DNA of 64,000 bases from Oleiharenicola sp. (GTDB taxonomy: Bacteria > Verrucomicrobiota > Verrucomicrobiia > Opitutales > Opitutaceae). This document shows, piece by piece, positions 45,924-55,055 of this stretch. Location: assembly GCA_025363455.1 (NCBI GenBank), contig JANYDW010000070.1, forward strand, positions 39,966 through 103,965. The letters are read 5' to 3'. The first letter of the stretch is position 1. Each line of letters starts with the position of its first letter. The translations under genes and the position numbers were made by a program. The notes under the pieces were generated by a model. That model did no database searches. It had not been told where the DNA came from and saw only the letters and a program-made list of their open reading frames with translations.

Positions 45924-48900
45924 GCGGCGGGGAACGCTCAACGTCCAACTTTCAACGTTTAACGCTTAATGAAACTCCCACTCATCGTCCATCGGAGCAC
46001 TCGTCCTTGAGCGTTGAGAGTTCAGTCCCGCGGCCGCGGGATTCCGCACCGAAAGGCGCGGTGTTTCTTTCCTATGCCTCCCAAGATGCCGAGGCCGCGA
46101 AACGCATCTGCGACGCATTGAGGCAGGCCGGCGTCGAGGTGTGGTTCGACACGGACGGGGGCCTGGAGCATGGCGACGAGTGGGACGCGAAGATCCGCCG
46201 GCAGATCAAGGAGTGCGTGCTCTTTCTCCCGATAATTTCCGCCAACACCCAGGCGCGGGAAGAGGGCTACTTCCGGCTTGAATGGGACCTCGCAGTCGAG
46301 CGGGCGCGCACCATTGCCAGCGGCGTGGCCTTCATCCTGCCAGTCGTGGTGGATGAAACTCGCGAGCCCGCGGCGCTCGTGCCCGATCGTTTCCGCACGG
46401 TGCAGTGGACCAAGCTGCCCGGCGGCGTGATCCCGCCGGAGGTGCTGCAGCGTTTCCTCAAACTCTGGTCGCACCGCACGGGGGTGTTGAAGCATGCCGA
46501 AAATGTAGGGCGGGATCTCCATATCCCGCCGCCTTCGAATGAGGCGGGGTACGGAGACCCCGCCCTACAAGAGAAATCCCCCCGCTGGTTGCCGCGGGTG
46601 ATCGGTGGCGTGGTCGTGGCCACGATCGCGCTACTCGTTGCCCGGCCCTGGCAGGCGACCGACTCACCGCGCCCTGTATCCCGCGCCGAGCGCAGCGCGG
46701 CAGCACCCGCCTCGGAGGCCCGGCAGCTGACGACGAAGGCATGGGCGCTCATGAACAAACCGGATCTCGCTCGGGCCGAACTCGAAATCGCCGACGGATA
46801 CTGCAAGCGGGCGACCGAGCTCGATCCCAACGACGCCGACGCCTGGGCGGCGTGGTCGCAGGTGGATTCGTGGACGGTCTATCACAATTTCGACGCCAGC
46901 CCGGGAAGACGCGAAGCGGCGCGCAGCAAGGCCACGCATGCGATGCAAATCGCGGCGGCCGGGTACGAGCCGCGGCTGGCGCAGGCTTGTTTTCTGGTGC
47001 GCGGTCAGGCCGGGGGAGACGCGACTCTCTCGTTATATGCCGGGGAGGCGGAAAAGTTGTTGCGCGCGCTGCTGCAGGAAAAAACTGACGAACCGCGCGC
47101 CCTGCTGGCCCTGGGAATTCTTTTGCGCAACATGGGCCGCTTCCCCGAGTGTCGCGACGCCTTCAACCGGATGGCGCGAGACCCGGCTTTTGCCGCGCAG
47201 GCCTGGAACGAACTCGGCTGGGCGGAATATATTAACGGGAATCCCTCGGCGGCCGGGCCGGCGACCGACCGGTCCGTCGCGCTCCAGCCCTATTGGGGCA
47301 ACCTTCTGCTCAAGCTATTACTGGCGGGATGGTGGCGAGGCGACCTGGATGAGGCCCAAGCCACCTTGGAGCGCTTGCCGCTGGCATCGCGTCAGGAGGA
47401 CGTCGGTGTCTACACCGCCGCCGAGCTTAGCTATTGGCGCCGGGATCCGCAGGCCATGCTTCGGGTGTTGGACACTGTGCCACGCGACTGGCTGCAGTCG
47501 AATGGCTTTGACGGGCCCAAGGCGTATTGGGCCGCCGTCGCCCATCGTCTGGCCGGGCACGAGGCGGCCGCGCAGCTCCAGTGGCGTACGGCGCTGGCCG
47601 CGGTGGAACGCCGGCTGGCCCAGCAGCCCGATTCCGCCCTGTTGATCCGCTGGAAGGGCTTGCTCCTCGCGGCGTCGGGTGACCGGACAGCGGGAGAACC
47701 CTTGATGCGGCTGGCCCGGGAAATGGGATATTCAGTTCGCAATGTCGGCTTTGTTGTCGTCGACCCGCTGGCGCTCGGCGACCTGGACGGCGCCCTGGAA
47801 GTGCTGGAACGCGCCGTGACCGAAGGTGGAATGGGCGCGACCGCTGCCGCCTATCGTCTCAACCCGGATCTTGATGCACTGCGGTCGCTGCCGCGCTTCC
47901 AAGCCCTGCTGGCGCGGATGGAAGCCGACCCGCGTTTCTCGCCGAAGGCGGCGGCCAAGCTGCCTGAGCCATCAGCTGTCAGCGATCAGCGGTCAGCTTC
48001 CGGTCTCACGCCTCAGGCCTCAAACCTTACGCCTTCGAATCCGGCTGCGCCGGATTCAAAGTCCGTCGCCGTGTTGGCGTTCGCGAACCTGAGCGACGAC
48101 AAGTCGAACGAATATTTCTCGGACGGCATCAGCGAGGAGTTGCTCAATGTGCTGGCGAAGGTGCCGGGGCTGACCGTGCGGGGCCGGTCCTCGGGTTTTT
48201 ATTTCAAAGGCAAGCAGGTGAAGTCGGCTGAGATCGGCCAGCAACTCAACGTGAGCTACCTGGTGCAGGGGAGCGTGCGGCGGTCCGGTGACCGCGTGCG
48301 CATCTCGGCCCAGCTCATCCGCGCCGCAACTGACGAGGTCATATGGTCCTCCGGCTCGCTCGACCGCGACCTGAAGGACATCTTCGCCGTGCAGGACGAG
48401 ATCGCCGGGCTGATCGCAAAAAACCTTTCGTTGAAAATGGGGGTGACGGCACGCCCGCCTCATCAGGTGAACCCGGAGGCACTCACGGCGTTGCTGGCGG
48501 GCCGGCATTTCTGGGTTCTGCGCACCACCGAGGGCTTTGCCCGTGCCGGCGAGTTTTTCAACCGGGCCGTGGCGATTGATCCGGACTGGGCTCCGGCGCA
48601 TGCCGCACTGGCCAGTCTGCTGACCATCGAGGCTTCTTATCGTAAGGCTGGAGGCGAGTCGGTGAGCGAGCAATATGCCCTCGCTGCGCGGGAGGCGAAA
48701 CGGGCGATCGAGCTCGACCCGACGCTGGGCGAGCCGCACGCGGCGCTCGGGAAGCTTGCGATGGAAGACCGGAGGCTGGCGGAGGCCGAGGAAGAATTTC
48801 GCCGCGCGCTGGAGCTCGAGCCGAACAATGCGCTGGCGATCGACTGGCAGGGCGACCTCATGGTGATCCGGGGCCGGCTCGACCTGGCGATCGCGGCCTA

Positions 48901-49480
48901 CCGGCGGGCAGCGGAACTCGAGCCGCTCTCGCCCTACATCCTGTGGGATCTCGCGTGGGAATTGATGCACGTCCGCCGCTTCGATGAGGCGCTGGCTTTG
49001 GTGGAACGGGCGGAGGCGTTGACTCCCGCCGGCTCGGCCCGGCTCTCGTTGCGGCGCGCCCAGCTCCTGTTGGAACTCGGGCGCAAGGCCGAGGCAGAGA
49101 TCGCACTGCGGGTCTACTTGGAGAGCTTCCGGACCGGCAGCAACTCGCAATTCGCCAATGAGGCCGTCTGGTGCCTGAAAGCGCTCGGCTCGCCCGCGGA
49201 GCGCGAACACTGGACAACGGTCCTGCTGCGGCAATATCCGGACAGCTTCGCCCGCGGGGCGATCCTGCTCATGCTGGGCCGGGAGGAGGAGGCCTATCGC
49301 TTGCTCGAGAAAACCCCGGCAATATTCATGCAGCAACTCTACTGGGCGCCCGCCTTCGATCCCGTGCGCGACACCCCTCGCTTTCAGCAACTCCTCGTGA
49401 AGCTCGGTTGCGCCGCCGAATACAAGGTCGCCCGCGAGACGCAGGCGCGGATGCTCAAGGAGCAGGAGGCGAAGAAATGA
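45920..49480 (+). CDS. TIR-TM-TPR-TolB/FlgO-TPR protein, copy 1
   Basis: 1186 residues. TIR_2 domain (about 46-185): AVFLSYASQDAEAAKRICDA, VWFDTDGGLEHGDEWDAKIR, CVLFLPIISANTQAREEGYF then RLEWDLA, whose Glu is a candidate NADase residue. One membrane helix (about 222-242). TPR-like region (about 260-690). A TolB/FlgO-like domain (about 713-845: SVAVLAFANLSDDKSNEYFS, NVSYLVQGSVRRSGDRVRIS, DLKDIFAVQDEIAGLIAKNL), which in cyclase- and CadC-like proteins links the membrane part to TPRs. C-terminal TPRs (about 850-1180). No cyclase or DNA-binding domain. The start is uncertain: GTG 45920 overlaps the VapC stop, but the first ~40 residues are repeat DNA; TTG near 46008 is possible. Overlaps copy 2 by 4 bases. 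Confidence 0.85.
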   Translation: MSGGERSTSNFQRLTLNETPTHRPSEHSSLSVESSVPRPRDSAPKGAVFLSYASQDAEAAKRICDALRQAGVEVWFDTDGGLEHGDEWDAKIRRQIKECVLFLPIISANTQAREEGYFRLEWDLAVERARTIASGVAFILPVVVDETREPAALVPDRFRTVQWTKLPGGVIPPEVLQRFLKLWSHRTGVLKHAENVGRDLHIPPPSNEAGYGDPALQEKSPRWLPRVIGGVVVATIALLVARPWQATDSPRPVSRAERSAAAPASEARQLTTKAWALMNKPDLARAELEIADGYCKRATELDPNDADAWAAWSQVDSWTVYHNFDASPGRREAARSKATHAMQIAAAGYEPRLAQACFLVRGQAGGDATLSLYAGEAEKLLRALLQEKTDEPRALLALGILLRNMGRFPECRDAFNRMARDPAFAAQAWNELGWAEYINGNPSAAGPATDRSVALQPYWGNLLLKLLLAGWWRGDLDEAQATLERLPLASRQEDVGVYTAAELSYWRRDPQAMLRVLDTVPRDWLQSNGFDGPKAYWAAVAHRLAGHEAAAQLQWRTALAAVERRLAQQPDSALLIRWKGLLLAASGDRTAGEPLMRLAREMGYSVRNVGFVVVDPLALGDLDGALEVLERAVTEGGMGATAAAYRLNPDLDALRSLPRFQALLARMEADPRFSPKAAAKLPEPSAVSDQRSASGLTPQASNLTPSNPAAPDSKSVAVLAFANLSDDKSNEYFSDGISEELLNVLAKVPGLTVRGRSSGFYFKGKQVKSAEIGQQLNVSYLVQGSVRRSGDRVRISAQLIRAATDEVIWSSGSLDRDLKDIFAVQDEIAGLIAKNLSLKMGVTARPPHQVNPEALTALLAGRHFWVLRTTEGFARAGEFFNRAVAIDPDWAPAHAALASLLTIEASYRKAGGESVSEQYALAAREAKRAIELDPTLGEPHAALGKLAMEDRRLAEAEEEFRRALELEPNNALAIDWQGDLMVIRGRLDLAIAAYRRAAELEPLSPYILWDLAWELMHVRRFDEALALVERAEALTPAGSARLSLRRAQLLLELGRKAEAEIALRVYLESFRTGSNSQFANEAVWCLKALGSPAEREHWTTVLLRQYPDSFARGAILLMLGREEEAYRLLEKTPAIFMQQLYWAPAFDPVRDTPRFQQLLVKLGCAAEYKVARETQARMLKEQEAKK
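45924..46045 (+). repeat. Left direct repeat bracketing the TIR pair
   Basis: AACGCTCAACGTCCAACTTT followed by CAACGTTTAACGCTTAATG, then, after about 45 bases, TTGAGCGTTGAGAGTTCAGT with CCCGCGGCCGCGGGATTCC. The same two blocks occur in the same order and strand at 52876-53072. Confidence 0.8.
46505..46572. repeat. TAGGGCGGG palindrome in frame in TIR copy 1
   Basis: TGTAGGGCGGGATCTCCATA with TCCCGCC, a short centre, then GGCGGGGTACGGAGACCCCG with CCCTACA. It encodes VGRDLHIPPPSNEAGYGDPA between TIR and membrane helix. Confidence 0.85.
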
Positions 49481-52400
49481 GCGAACCCGGCAAAGCGGTC
49501 TTCCTGAGCTATGCTTCGCAAGATGCCGAAGCGGCGAAGCGCATCTGCGACGCGCTCCGGGCCGCCGGCGTGGAGGTCTGGTTCGACCAAAGCGAACTGG
49601 TGGGTGGGGACCAGTGGGACGGGAAGATTCGCGGGCAGATTTCCTCGTGTGCGCTGTTCATGCCGATCATCTCGGCGAATACACAGGCGCGGCTGGAGGG
49701 ATACTTCCGGCTGGAATGGAAACTCGCCGCGCAACGCACGCACACAATGGCGGACGAGAAGACCTTTTTGCTGCCGATCCTGATCGACGGGACCCGCGAC
49801 GCCGACGCGAAGGTGCCGTCGGAGTTCAAATCTGTGCAATGGACGAAGCTACCCGGTGGCGAGACGCCGGTGGCGTTTTGTGCGCGGGTGAAGGCATTGT
49901 TGGACGGAGATGTAGGGCGGGATCTCCGAATCCCGCCGTCTTCGGACAAGGCGGGGTTCGGAGACCCCGCCCTACAACGAAACCGGCGCCTTGGACGCTG
50001 GTGGTGGGCCCTGCCGATCTTCGGCGTCACCATGGCGCTGATGCTCGTGATAAAAGAAAAGCGCGCAACGCCGGTTGCGCCCACCGCTCCGACGGTCACG
50101 CCGGCCAATCCTGCCGCGCCGATCTCCGAGGCCCGGCAGAAGGCGTGGAAGGCGCGGCAGCTCTTCGAGGCGGTCGATTCCACGAAAGACGACTACATGG
50201 CGGCGGAAGGGCTGCTGCAGAGTGCGGTGAAGTTGGACACGGCCGATGGATTGATCTGGGCCATCTATTCCCGGCTGAACACGGGTTACTCCATGCGCGG
50301 CTTTGATCGTTCCTCGGCGCGGACCGAGGACGCCCGCAGCCAGATGGAGCGCGCCATCCGCCTGGCGCCGGACGAGCCTGAGGTCTGGTTTGCCCGCGGC
50401 ACCTACCTGCGGCGGATCGACGGCGATCGCGCCGACGCGGAGCAAGCCCTGCGCAAAGCCCTCGCGATGAATCCGGACGACACCCGCCCGTGGTTCGACC
50501 TGGCTTGGGCGATCGACAACCAGCAGCGGGATGAGGAGGTGATCGCGCTGCTCGAGAAATCGATCGATCCCAAGCGGCCGGGCAGCGACGCGCTCGCGCA
50601 CTATAACGTATTCAACCTCCTGTTCGGCCACCGCCGTTTTGCCGAAGCGGACGCGATCATCCGGAAGGCGGTGGCGGAGCTGTCTTCCGCCAATTTCGTC
50701 ACCGGCCTGATCCGCAGCGAACTCACCTGGAAAGGCGACCCGGCCGGTGCGCGCGCAGCCATTCGGCAATTGTCGCCGGAGCGCCTGAGGGAGCCGCGCT
50801 CCGTCGCGTTCGCCGCCTACGCGTATCTCGTGGCGCACGACCCGGCCGCCATGCTGGCGGCGTTGCAGCGGCTGCCCGCGGACTTCATCGAGGACACTTA
50901 TTTCACCGGCCCGAAGGCTTATTGGGAAGGCTGGGCGCAGGCGCAGCTCGGCCGGACCGAAGCGGCCCGCTTGGCTTGGGAGAGTGCGCTGGCCGTGTGC
51001 CGGCGGGAAGGTGCGGGGCGAGGCGGGCGCGGTCTGTTCGTCGAGGCCGAGCTGCTGGCGCTCCTGGGTCGCGAAGCCGATGCCGTGCGGGCCCTCGCCG
51101 TCTACGAACAGGCCGGCGGTAAAGATACCCGTCTCTTCTCCTGGAACAATTCGCCCGCGAGGATCCATGCCCTGCTCGGCAAGGCGGACGAGGCGCTCCC
51201 GCTGCTGGAGGCGCTGCTTAAGCTCGATCGGGCGGTCTGGCCGCTTACGCCCGCCCTGCTGCGGGTGGATCCGCGCTGGGACAAGATCCGGAACGATCCG
51301 CGATTCCAGAGTCTGGCAACTCGCGATCAAGCCGCGACCGCTGCGACGGTGGCATCCTCCTCCGCCAAGGCTCCCGCCGTCGCTGAAGCTATGGCGGGCA
51401 AGACGGAGGACTCGTCTGGCAAGGCTTCGCGGCCAGACGAGAAGTCCGTTGCGGTGCTGGCGTTCGCGAACTTGAGCGAGGACAAGGCCAACGAGTATTT
51501 CTCCGACGGCATCAGCGAGGAACTGCTCAACGTGCTGGCCAAGGTGCCGGGGTTGAAGGTCTCGGCGCGGACCTCGGCGTTTTATTTCAAGGGGAAGGAA
51601 GTGCCCGTGCCCGAGATCGCGAAGCAGCTCGGCGTCGCTTACGTGGTCGAGGGCAGCGTGCGCAAGCAGGGGGAAAAGGTCCGCATCACCGCGCAGCTGA
51701 TCAAGGCCGCCGACGGCTTCCATGTGTGGTCGGATACGTTCACGCGCGACCTGAAGGACATCTTCGCGGTACAGGACGAGATTGCCGGGCTGATCGCTAA
51801 AAACCTTGAGCTGAAAATGGGCCTCGGCTCCGCCCAAGCGCATCACAGCGTCGAGCCCGAGGCCCTCCGGTTGATGCTGGAAGGCCGCTATTTTCTCACC
51901 CTCCGCTCATCCGCCGGCTTCGATCGGGCGGATCGCGCCTTCACCGCAGCGTTGAAGATCGATCCCCTATTCGCCCAGGCCCAGGCCGGACTGGCCAGTA
52001 CTACGGCGCTGCGCGGGCGCTACCGCCTGCTGGATGGCGTGGGCCAGGTCGCGGAGTTTGATCAGCTGGCCATCGCCCAGAGCCGTTTGGCATTGCAGAT
52101 CGACCCGACGCTGGCCGAGCCTCACGCGACGCTGGGCTTTGTTTTCACCGATACATGGCAGCTGGCCGACGCGGAGAAGGAATTCCGGCTCGCCATTGGC
52201 GCGAACCCCAACTTCGCGACCGCCTACCACTGGCATTCCCACGTGCTCGCGGCGCAGGGCCGGTTGGACCTCGCGCTGCAGGAGATCGAAAGAGCCGAGG
52301 CGCTCGATCCAGTGTCCTTCATCATCCTATTCATCCGCGGTTTTTATCTCAGCGATGCCCGCCGCTATCCCGAGGCGCTCGCCACGCTCGACCGCGCCGC

Positions 52401-52875
52401 GGCCATCCGGGGTGAGACTTTCCTGCCCTTGGAAAGCGACCGGGCGCGGGTGTTGCTGGCCCTGGGTCGCACGACCGAGGCGCTGACGGCTGCCCGCAAA
52501 ATCCTGCAGGACCCACGATTGATCAGCTCGGGCTGGTATGCGGCCGGCGAGGCGCTCTATGTGCTACATTCGGGCGGTGCCGCCGAGGAGGCCAACCGAC
52601 TGGCCCCCGCCATACTGCAGGCCATGCCCGCGGGCAGCTATCAGCGCGGCTACGTGCTGTGCGCCATCGGACGCTTCTCCGAGGGCCTGCAGGCATTGGC
52701 GCACATTCCGGACATCGTGCGCAGCCGGCTCTATTGGCATCCGATGCTGGTGCCGGTCAGAGACACGCCGGAGTTCCGTCAGATGCTCGAGAATTTCAAC
52801 CTGGTGGCGGAATACGAAGTTGCTCAGTCGACCCTCGCGCGAATGCAGCCGGAGCAGGCAGGGAAGGCAAAATAA
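49477..52875 (+). CDS. TIR-TM-TPR-TolB/FlgO-TPR protein, copy 2
   Basis: 1132 residues from ATG 49477, whose ATGA overlaps the stop of copy 1. Same order: TIR_2 (about 6-145; AVFLSYASQDAEAAKRICDA, VWFDQSELVGGDQWDGKIRG, LFMPIISANTQARLEGYF then RLEW), repeat-derived linker (about 146-167), membrane helix (about 177-193, ALPIFGVTMALMLVIKE), TPR region (about 205-620), TolB/FlgO-like domain (about 655-785, SVAVLAFANLSEDKANEYFS) and C-terminal TPRs. The TIR and TolB/FlgO parts are far more alike between copies than the first TPR region, which suggests different ligands. Family knowledge: bacterial TIR domains are often NADases in immunity. A role here is inference. Confidence 0.9.
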   Translation: MSEPGKAVFLSYASQDAEAAKRICDALRAAGVEVWFDQSELVGGDQWDGKIRGQISSCALFMPIISANTQARLEGYFRLEWKLAAQRTHTMADEKTFLLPILIDGTRDADAKVPSEFKSVQWTKLPGGETPVAFCARVKALLDGDVGRDLRIPPSSDKAGFGDPALQRNRRLGRWWWALPIFGVTMALMLVIKEKRATPVAPTAPTVTPANPAAPISEARQKAWKARQLFEAVDSTKDDYMAAEGLLQSAVKLDTADGLIWAIYSRLNTGYSMRGFDRSSARTEDARSQMERAIRLAPDEPEVWFARGTYLRRIDGDRADAEQALRKALAMNPDDTRPWFDLAWAIDNQQRDEEVIALLEKSIDPKRPGSDALAHYNVFNLLFGHRRFAEADAIIRKAVAELSSANFVTGLIRSELTWKGDPAGARAAIRQLSPERLREPRSVAFAAYAYLVAHDPAAMLAALQRLPADFIEDTYFTGPKAYWEGWAQAQLGRTEAARLAWESALAVCRREGAGRGGRGLFVEAELLALLGREADAVRALAVYEQAGGKDTRLFSWNNSPARIHALLGKADEALPLLEALLKLDRAVWPLTPALLRVDPRWDKIRNDPRFQSLATRDQAATAATVASSSAKAPAVAEAMAGKTEDSSGKASRPDEKSVAVLAFANLSEDKANEYFSDGISEELLNVLAKVPGLKVSARTSAFYFKGKEVPVPEIAKQLGVAYVVEGSVRKQGEKVRITAQLIKAADGFHVWSDTFTRDLKDIFAVQDEIAGLIAKNLELKMGLGSAQAHHSVEPEALRLMLEGRYFLTLRSSAGFDRADRAFTAALKIDPLFAQAQAGLASTTALRGRYRLLDGVGQVAEFDQLAIAQSRLALQIDPTLAEPHATLGFVFTDTWQLADAEKEFRLAIGANPNFATAYHWHSHVLAAQGRLDLALQEIERAEALDPVSFIILFIRGFYLSDARRYPEALATLDRAAAIRGETFLPLESDRARVLLALGRTTEALTAARKILQDPRLISSGWYAAGEALYVLHSGGAAEEANRLAPAILQAMPAGSYQRGYVLCAIGRFSEGLQALAHIPDIVRSRLYWHPMLVPVRDTPEFRQMLENFNLVAEYEVAQSTLARMQPEQAGKAK
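49912..49978. repeat. TAGGGCGGG palindrome in frame in TIR copy 2
   Basis: TGTAGGGCGGGATCTCCGAA with TCCCGCC, centre, GGCGGGGTTCGGAGACCCCG with CCCTACA. Same position and reading frame as in copy 1. Confidence 0.85.
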
Positions 52876-53072
52876 CGCTCAACGCCCAACTTTTAACGTT
52901 CAACGCTCAATGTCCCCTGTCTCTTCATTGTAGGAGCCTGCTTGCAGGCGATACGGCAAGTGCGAACGAGGAATCGCCTGCAAGCAGGCTCCTACATTTC
53001 CATGTCGCGGAAACCGAGCACCGGAGCCCGCAACCTTGAGCATTGGACGTTCAGTCCCGCAGGCGCGGGATT
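52876..53072 (+). repeat. Right direct repeat bracketing the TIR pair, split by a REP-like hairpin
   Basis: AACGCTCAACGCCCAACTTT with TAACGTTCAACGCTCAATG, then a 75-base palindrome (TTGTAGGAGCCTGCTTGCAG and its inverse, 52929-53000), then TTGAGCATTGGACGTTCAGT with CCCGCAGGCGCGGGATT. Matches 45924-46045 apart from the inserted palindrome. Confidence 0.8.
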
Positions 53073-53095
53073 GAACATTCCGGCCGCCGGCCGGC

Positions 53096-54094
53096 CTACA
53101 TCAGCGATTCGGCCATGACCCGGAGGCGCGGCCAGTGCAGCTCGGGGATGGCAGGGCCGAGGTGCTGGACGCACTCAGCGCCGAGGGCGGAGCCCAGCGC
53201 GCCGGAGGAGGCGAGGGACTTGCCGCGGAGGTGACCAAAGAGGAAGCCGCCCGCCCAGGCGTCGCCGGCGCCCGTGGTGTCGATGACGCGCTCGACCTTG
53301 ACGGGCGCGATGCGGTGGAGCTCCGAGCCCCGGGCGACCCACGCGCCGTCCTTGCCGATCTTGACCGCGGCGATGCCGCCGAAATCAGCGAGCTGGCGGG
53401 CGTAGGCGTCGTAGCCTTGGTCCTTCTGGAAGAGGGCCTTCGCCTCGTCCTCATTGGCGAAGACGATGTCGATGCCCTGCTTCAACTGCGCGAGGATCCA
53501 ATCGCGGGCGACGTTGACGACCTCGAAGGACGAAAGTTCCAGGCTGAGGGTGCAGCCGGCGGCGCGGGCGGAGTCGGCGACCTTCTGGGCGAGGGCGGGG
53601 TTGAAGAGCAGGTAGCCCTCGATGTGGGCGTGGCGGGCGCCGGCGAAATCGGCGGGCGAAATTTCATCGGGACTGAGCGTCATCGCGGCGGCGAGGTTGG
53701 TGCGCATGGTGCGCTGACCGTCGGGCGTCACCATGGACAGGCAGCGGCCGTTGGGCAGGGTGGCGCGCTTGAAGCGCGAGCCGTCGCCGCCGGCGGCCAC
53801 GAAGTTGGCGCGGTAGTCGGCCGCGGTCTGGTCGGCGCCGATCTTGCCGAGGAAGGTCGTCTTCAGGCCGAGCTTGGTGGCGCCGAGCACGGCATTAGCG
53901 GCGGAACCCCCGGGGGTGACGGCGAACTGGACGTCGAGCTTGGCGATCAGCTTCGCCATGTCCTGGTCGTCCACGAGGACCATGCCGCCCTTTTCGCCGG
54001 CGACGTGCGTGCGCAGGAAGTCGTCGTTAACGTGGGCGAGGACATCCATGATCGGATTGCCGACGCCGATGAGGTCGAAGGAAGAGGAGGACAT
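53096..54094 (-). CDS. Adenosine kinase-like PfkB-family sugar kinase
   Basis: 332 residues from ATG 54094. The N terminus (FDLIGVGNPIMDVLAHVNDD) and the NAVLGATKLGLKTTFLGKIG block (PfkB signature 1 region) are of the adenosine kinase type. The anion hole and catalytic Asp are in DTTGAGDAWAGGFLFG (Asp near 278). It probably phosphorylates adenosine to AMP, recycling adenosine formed by SAH breakdown downstream of methylation, which would fit a cell with active methionine metabolism. Other PfkB substrates (ribose, fructose) are less likely given the N-terminal match. Monocistronic, convergent with the TIR unit. Confidence 0.85.
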   Translation of the reverse strand: MSSSSFDLIGVGNPIMDVLAHVNDDFLRTHVAGEKGGMVLVDDQDMAKLIAKLDVQFAVTPGGSAANAVLGATKLGLKTTFLGKIGADQTAADYRANFVAAGGDGSRFKRATLPNGRCLSMVTPDGQRTMRTNLAAAMTLSPDEISPADFAGARHAHIEGYLLFNPALAQKVADSARAAGCTLSLELSSFEVVNVARDWILAQLKQGIDIVFANEDEAKALFQKDQGYDAYARQLADFGGIAAVKIGKDGAWVARGSELHRIAPVKVERVIDTTGAGDAWAGGFLFGHLRGKSLASSGALGSALGAECVQHLGPAIPELHWPRLRVMAESLM

Positions 54095-54423
54095 GGGTGC
54101 AGACAGAAAACCACGGAACCGACGGAGGGGAACCACTAATTTTGACACTAATGAACACTAATCCGGAACGAGACAGCAGAGTTAGCCACGAAAAACACGA
54201 GAAACACAAAAAGGGGAAGGGGTTTTGTTGCGAGGTGTAGTCCGCTGATTGCACCTTTGGAGGGCTCGCGTCCTCCGTTCGACAAGCTCAGGACCCCGAG
54301 CCGGTCGAGGGGCTGCGAGCCGGCCCGCAGAGACGCGGGCCCTCCATCCCCAAGTAGGCAGGATCGGGGATCCAGTCCTTCAGATTTCGTGCCTTTTCGT
54401 GTGTTTCGTGGGCACCATCCGCC
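54095..54423. other. Gap with repeats, no gene
   Basis: CACTAATTTTGACACTAATG-type short repeats (54125-54160), ACGAAAAACACGAGAAACAC tract (54187-54210), GTTCGACAAGCTCAGGACCC / GAGCCGGTCGAGGGGCT (54278-54315) and the palindrome GGCCCGCAGAGACGCGGGCC (about 54322-54345), the last also present in frame in metH. Confidence 0.6.
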
Positions 54424-54804
54424 TCACGTCACCGTCAGGCTCGTGGCGAGGATGGGCTCGTCGTCCACCTCGATGAGGATGGAATAGTCGCCGGGCTGGT
54501 CGAAGCGGAGGTTGCGGAGCTCGTTGATCAGGTTGATGCGGTGGAGGGGGGACTGAGATTCGAATTCACGGTGCAGGAGCTCCACGGGATTGGTCGGATC
54601 GAGGCCCATCGACATCCGGATCTTGTGGGTGCCCGGCTGGGCGTCGGTCAGGGTCAGGAACCACACCATGTAGGGGTGCATGACCGGAAAGGAGCGGGCC
54701 TTGATGTTGGAGAACACGCCGAGGATGGTGTGCTTGCCGGAGGCGGGGTCGATGTGGACGCCGTCGCAGGTGATCCAGGCCAACAGGGAGGGTTTGGAAG
54801 GCAC
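54424..54804 (-). CDS. DUF6941-like small protein
   Basis: 126 residues from GTG 54804; the longer frame from ATG 54846 starts inside a CACTTGGAACTTGTTACTTG repeat and is rejected. LLAWITCDGVHIDPASGKHT, LGVFSNIKARSFPVMHPYMV and FDQPGDYSILIEVDDEPILA form a beta-sandwich pattern typical of DUF6941. Members are cytosolic and of unknown function. Stands alone. Confidence 0.75.
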   Translation of the reverse strand: MPSKPSLLAWITCDGVHIDPASGKHTILGVFSNIKARSFPVMHPYMVWFLTLTDAQPGTHKIRMSMGLDPTNPVELLHREFESQSPLHRINLINELRNLRFDQPGDYSILIEVDDEPILATSLTVT

Positions 54805-55055
54805 GCGGCGACGATTACGGCGCAAGTAACAAGTTCCAAGTGCCAAGTGTCAGGAAGGAGGGGTTCCGGATCCGATGCCTGTTACTTGGTGCCTGTTTCA
54901 TGGAGGCTTTCTCAAAGAAGTTACACCCCAACTGTCATTGCGAGGAGTGAAACGACGAAGCAATCCAGCTGGATCGCCACGGCGCGCTTCGCGCACCTCG
55001 CGATGACAAAAAGGGCAACTTCTTCGGGTAATTCTCAGTAAGACCCTTGGTATAC
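54805..55055. repeat. AAGTAACAAGTTCCAAGTGC and GTCATTGCGAG repeats
   Basis: AAGTAACAAGTTCCAAGTGC (54825-54845) and TGTTACTTGGTGCCTG (54880-54895) pair with each other. GTCATTGCGAGGAGTGAAAC to CACCTCGCGATGACA (about 54934-55010) is a full copy of the second family. No gene. Confidence 0.7.
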
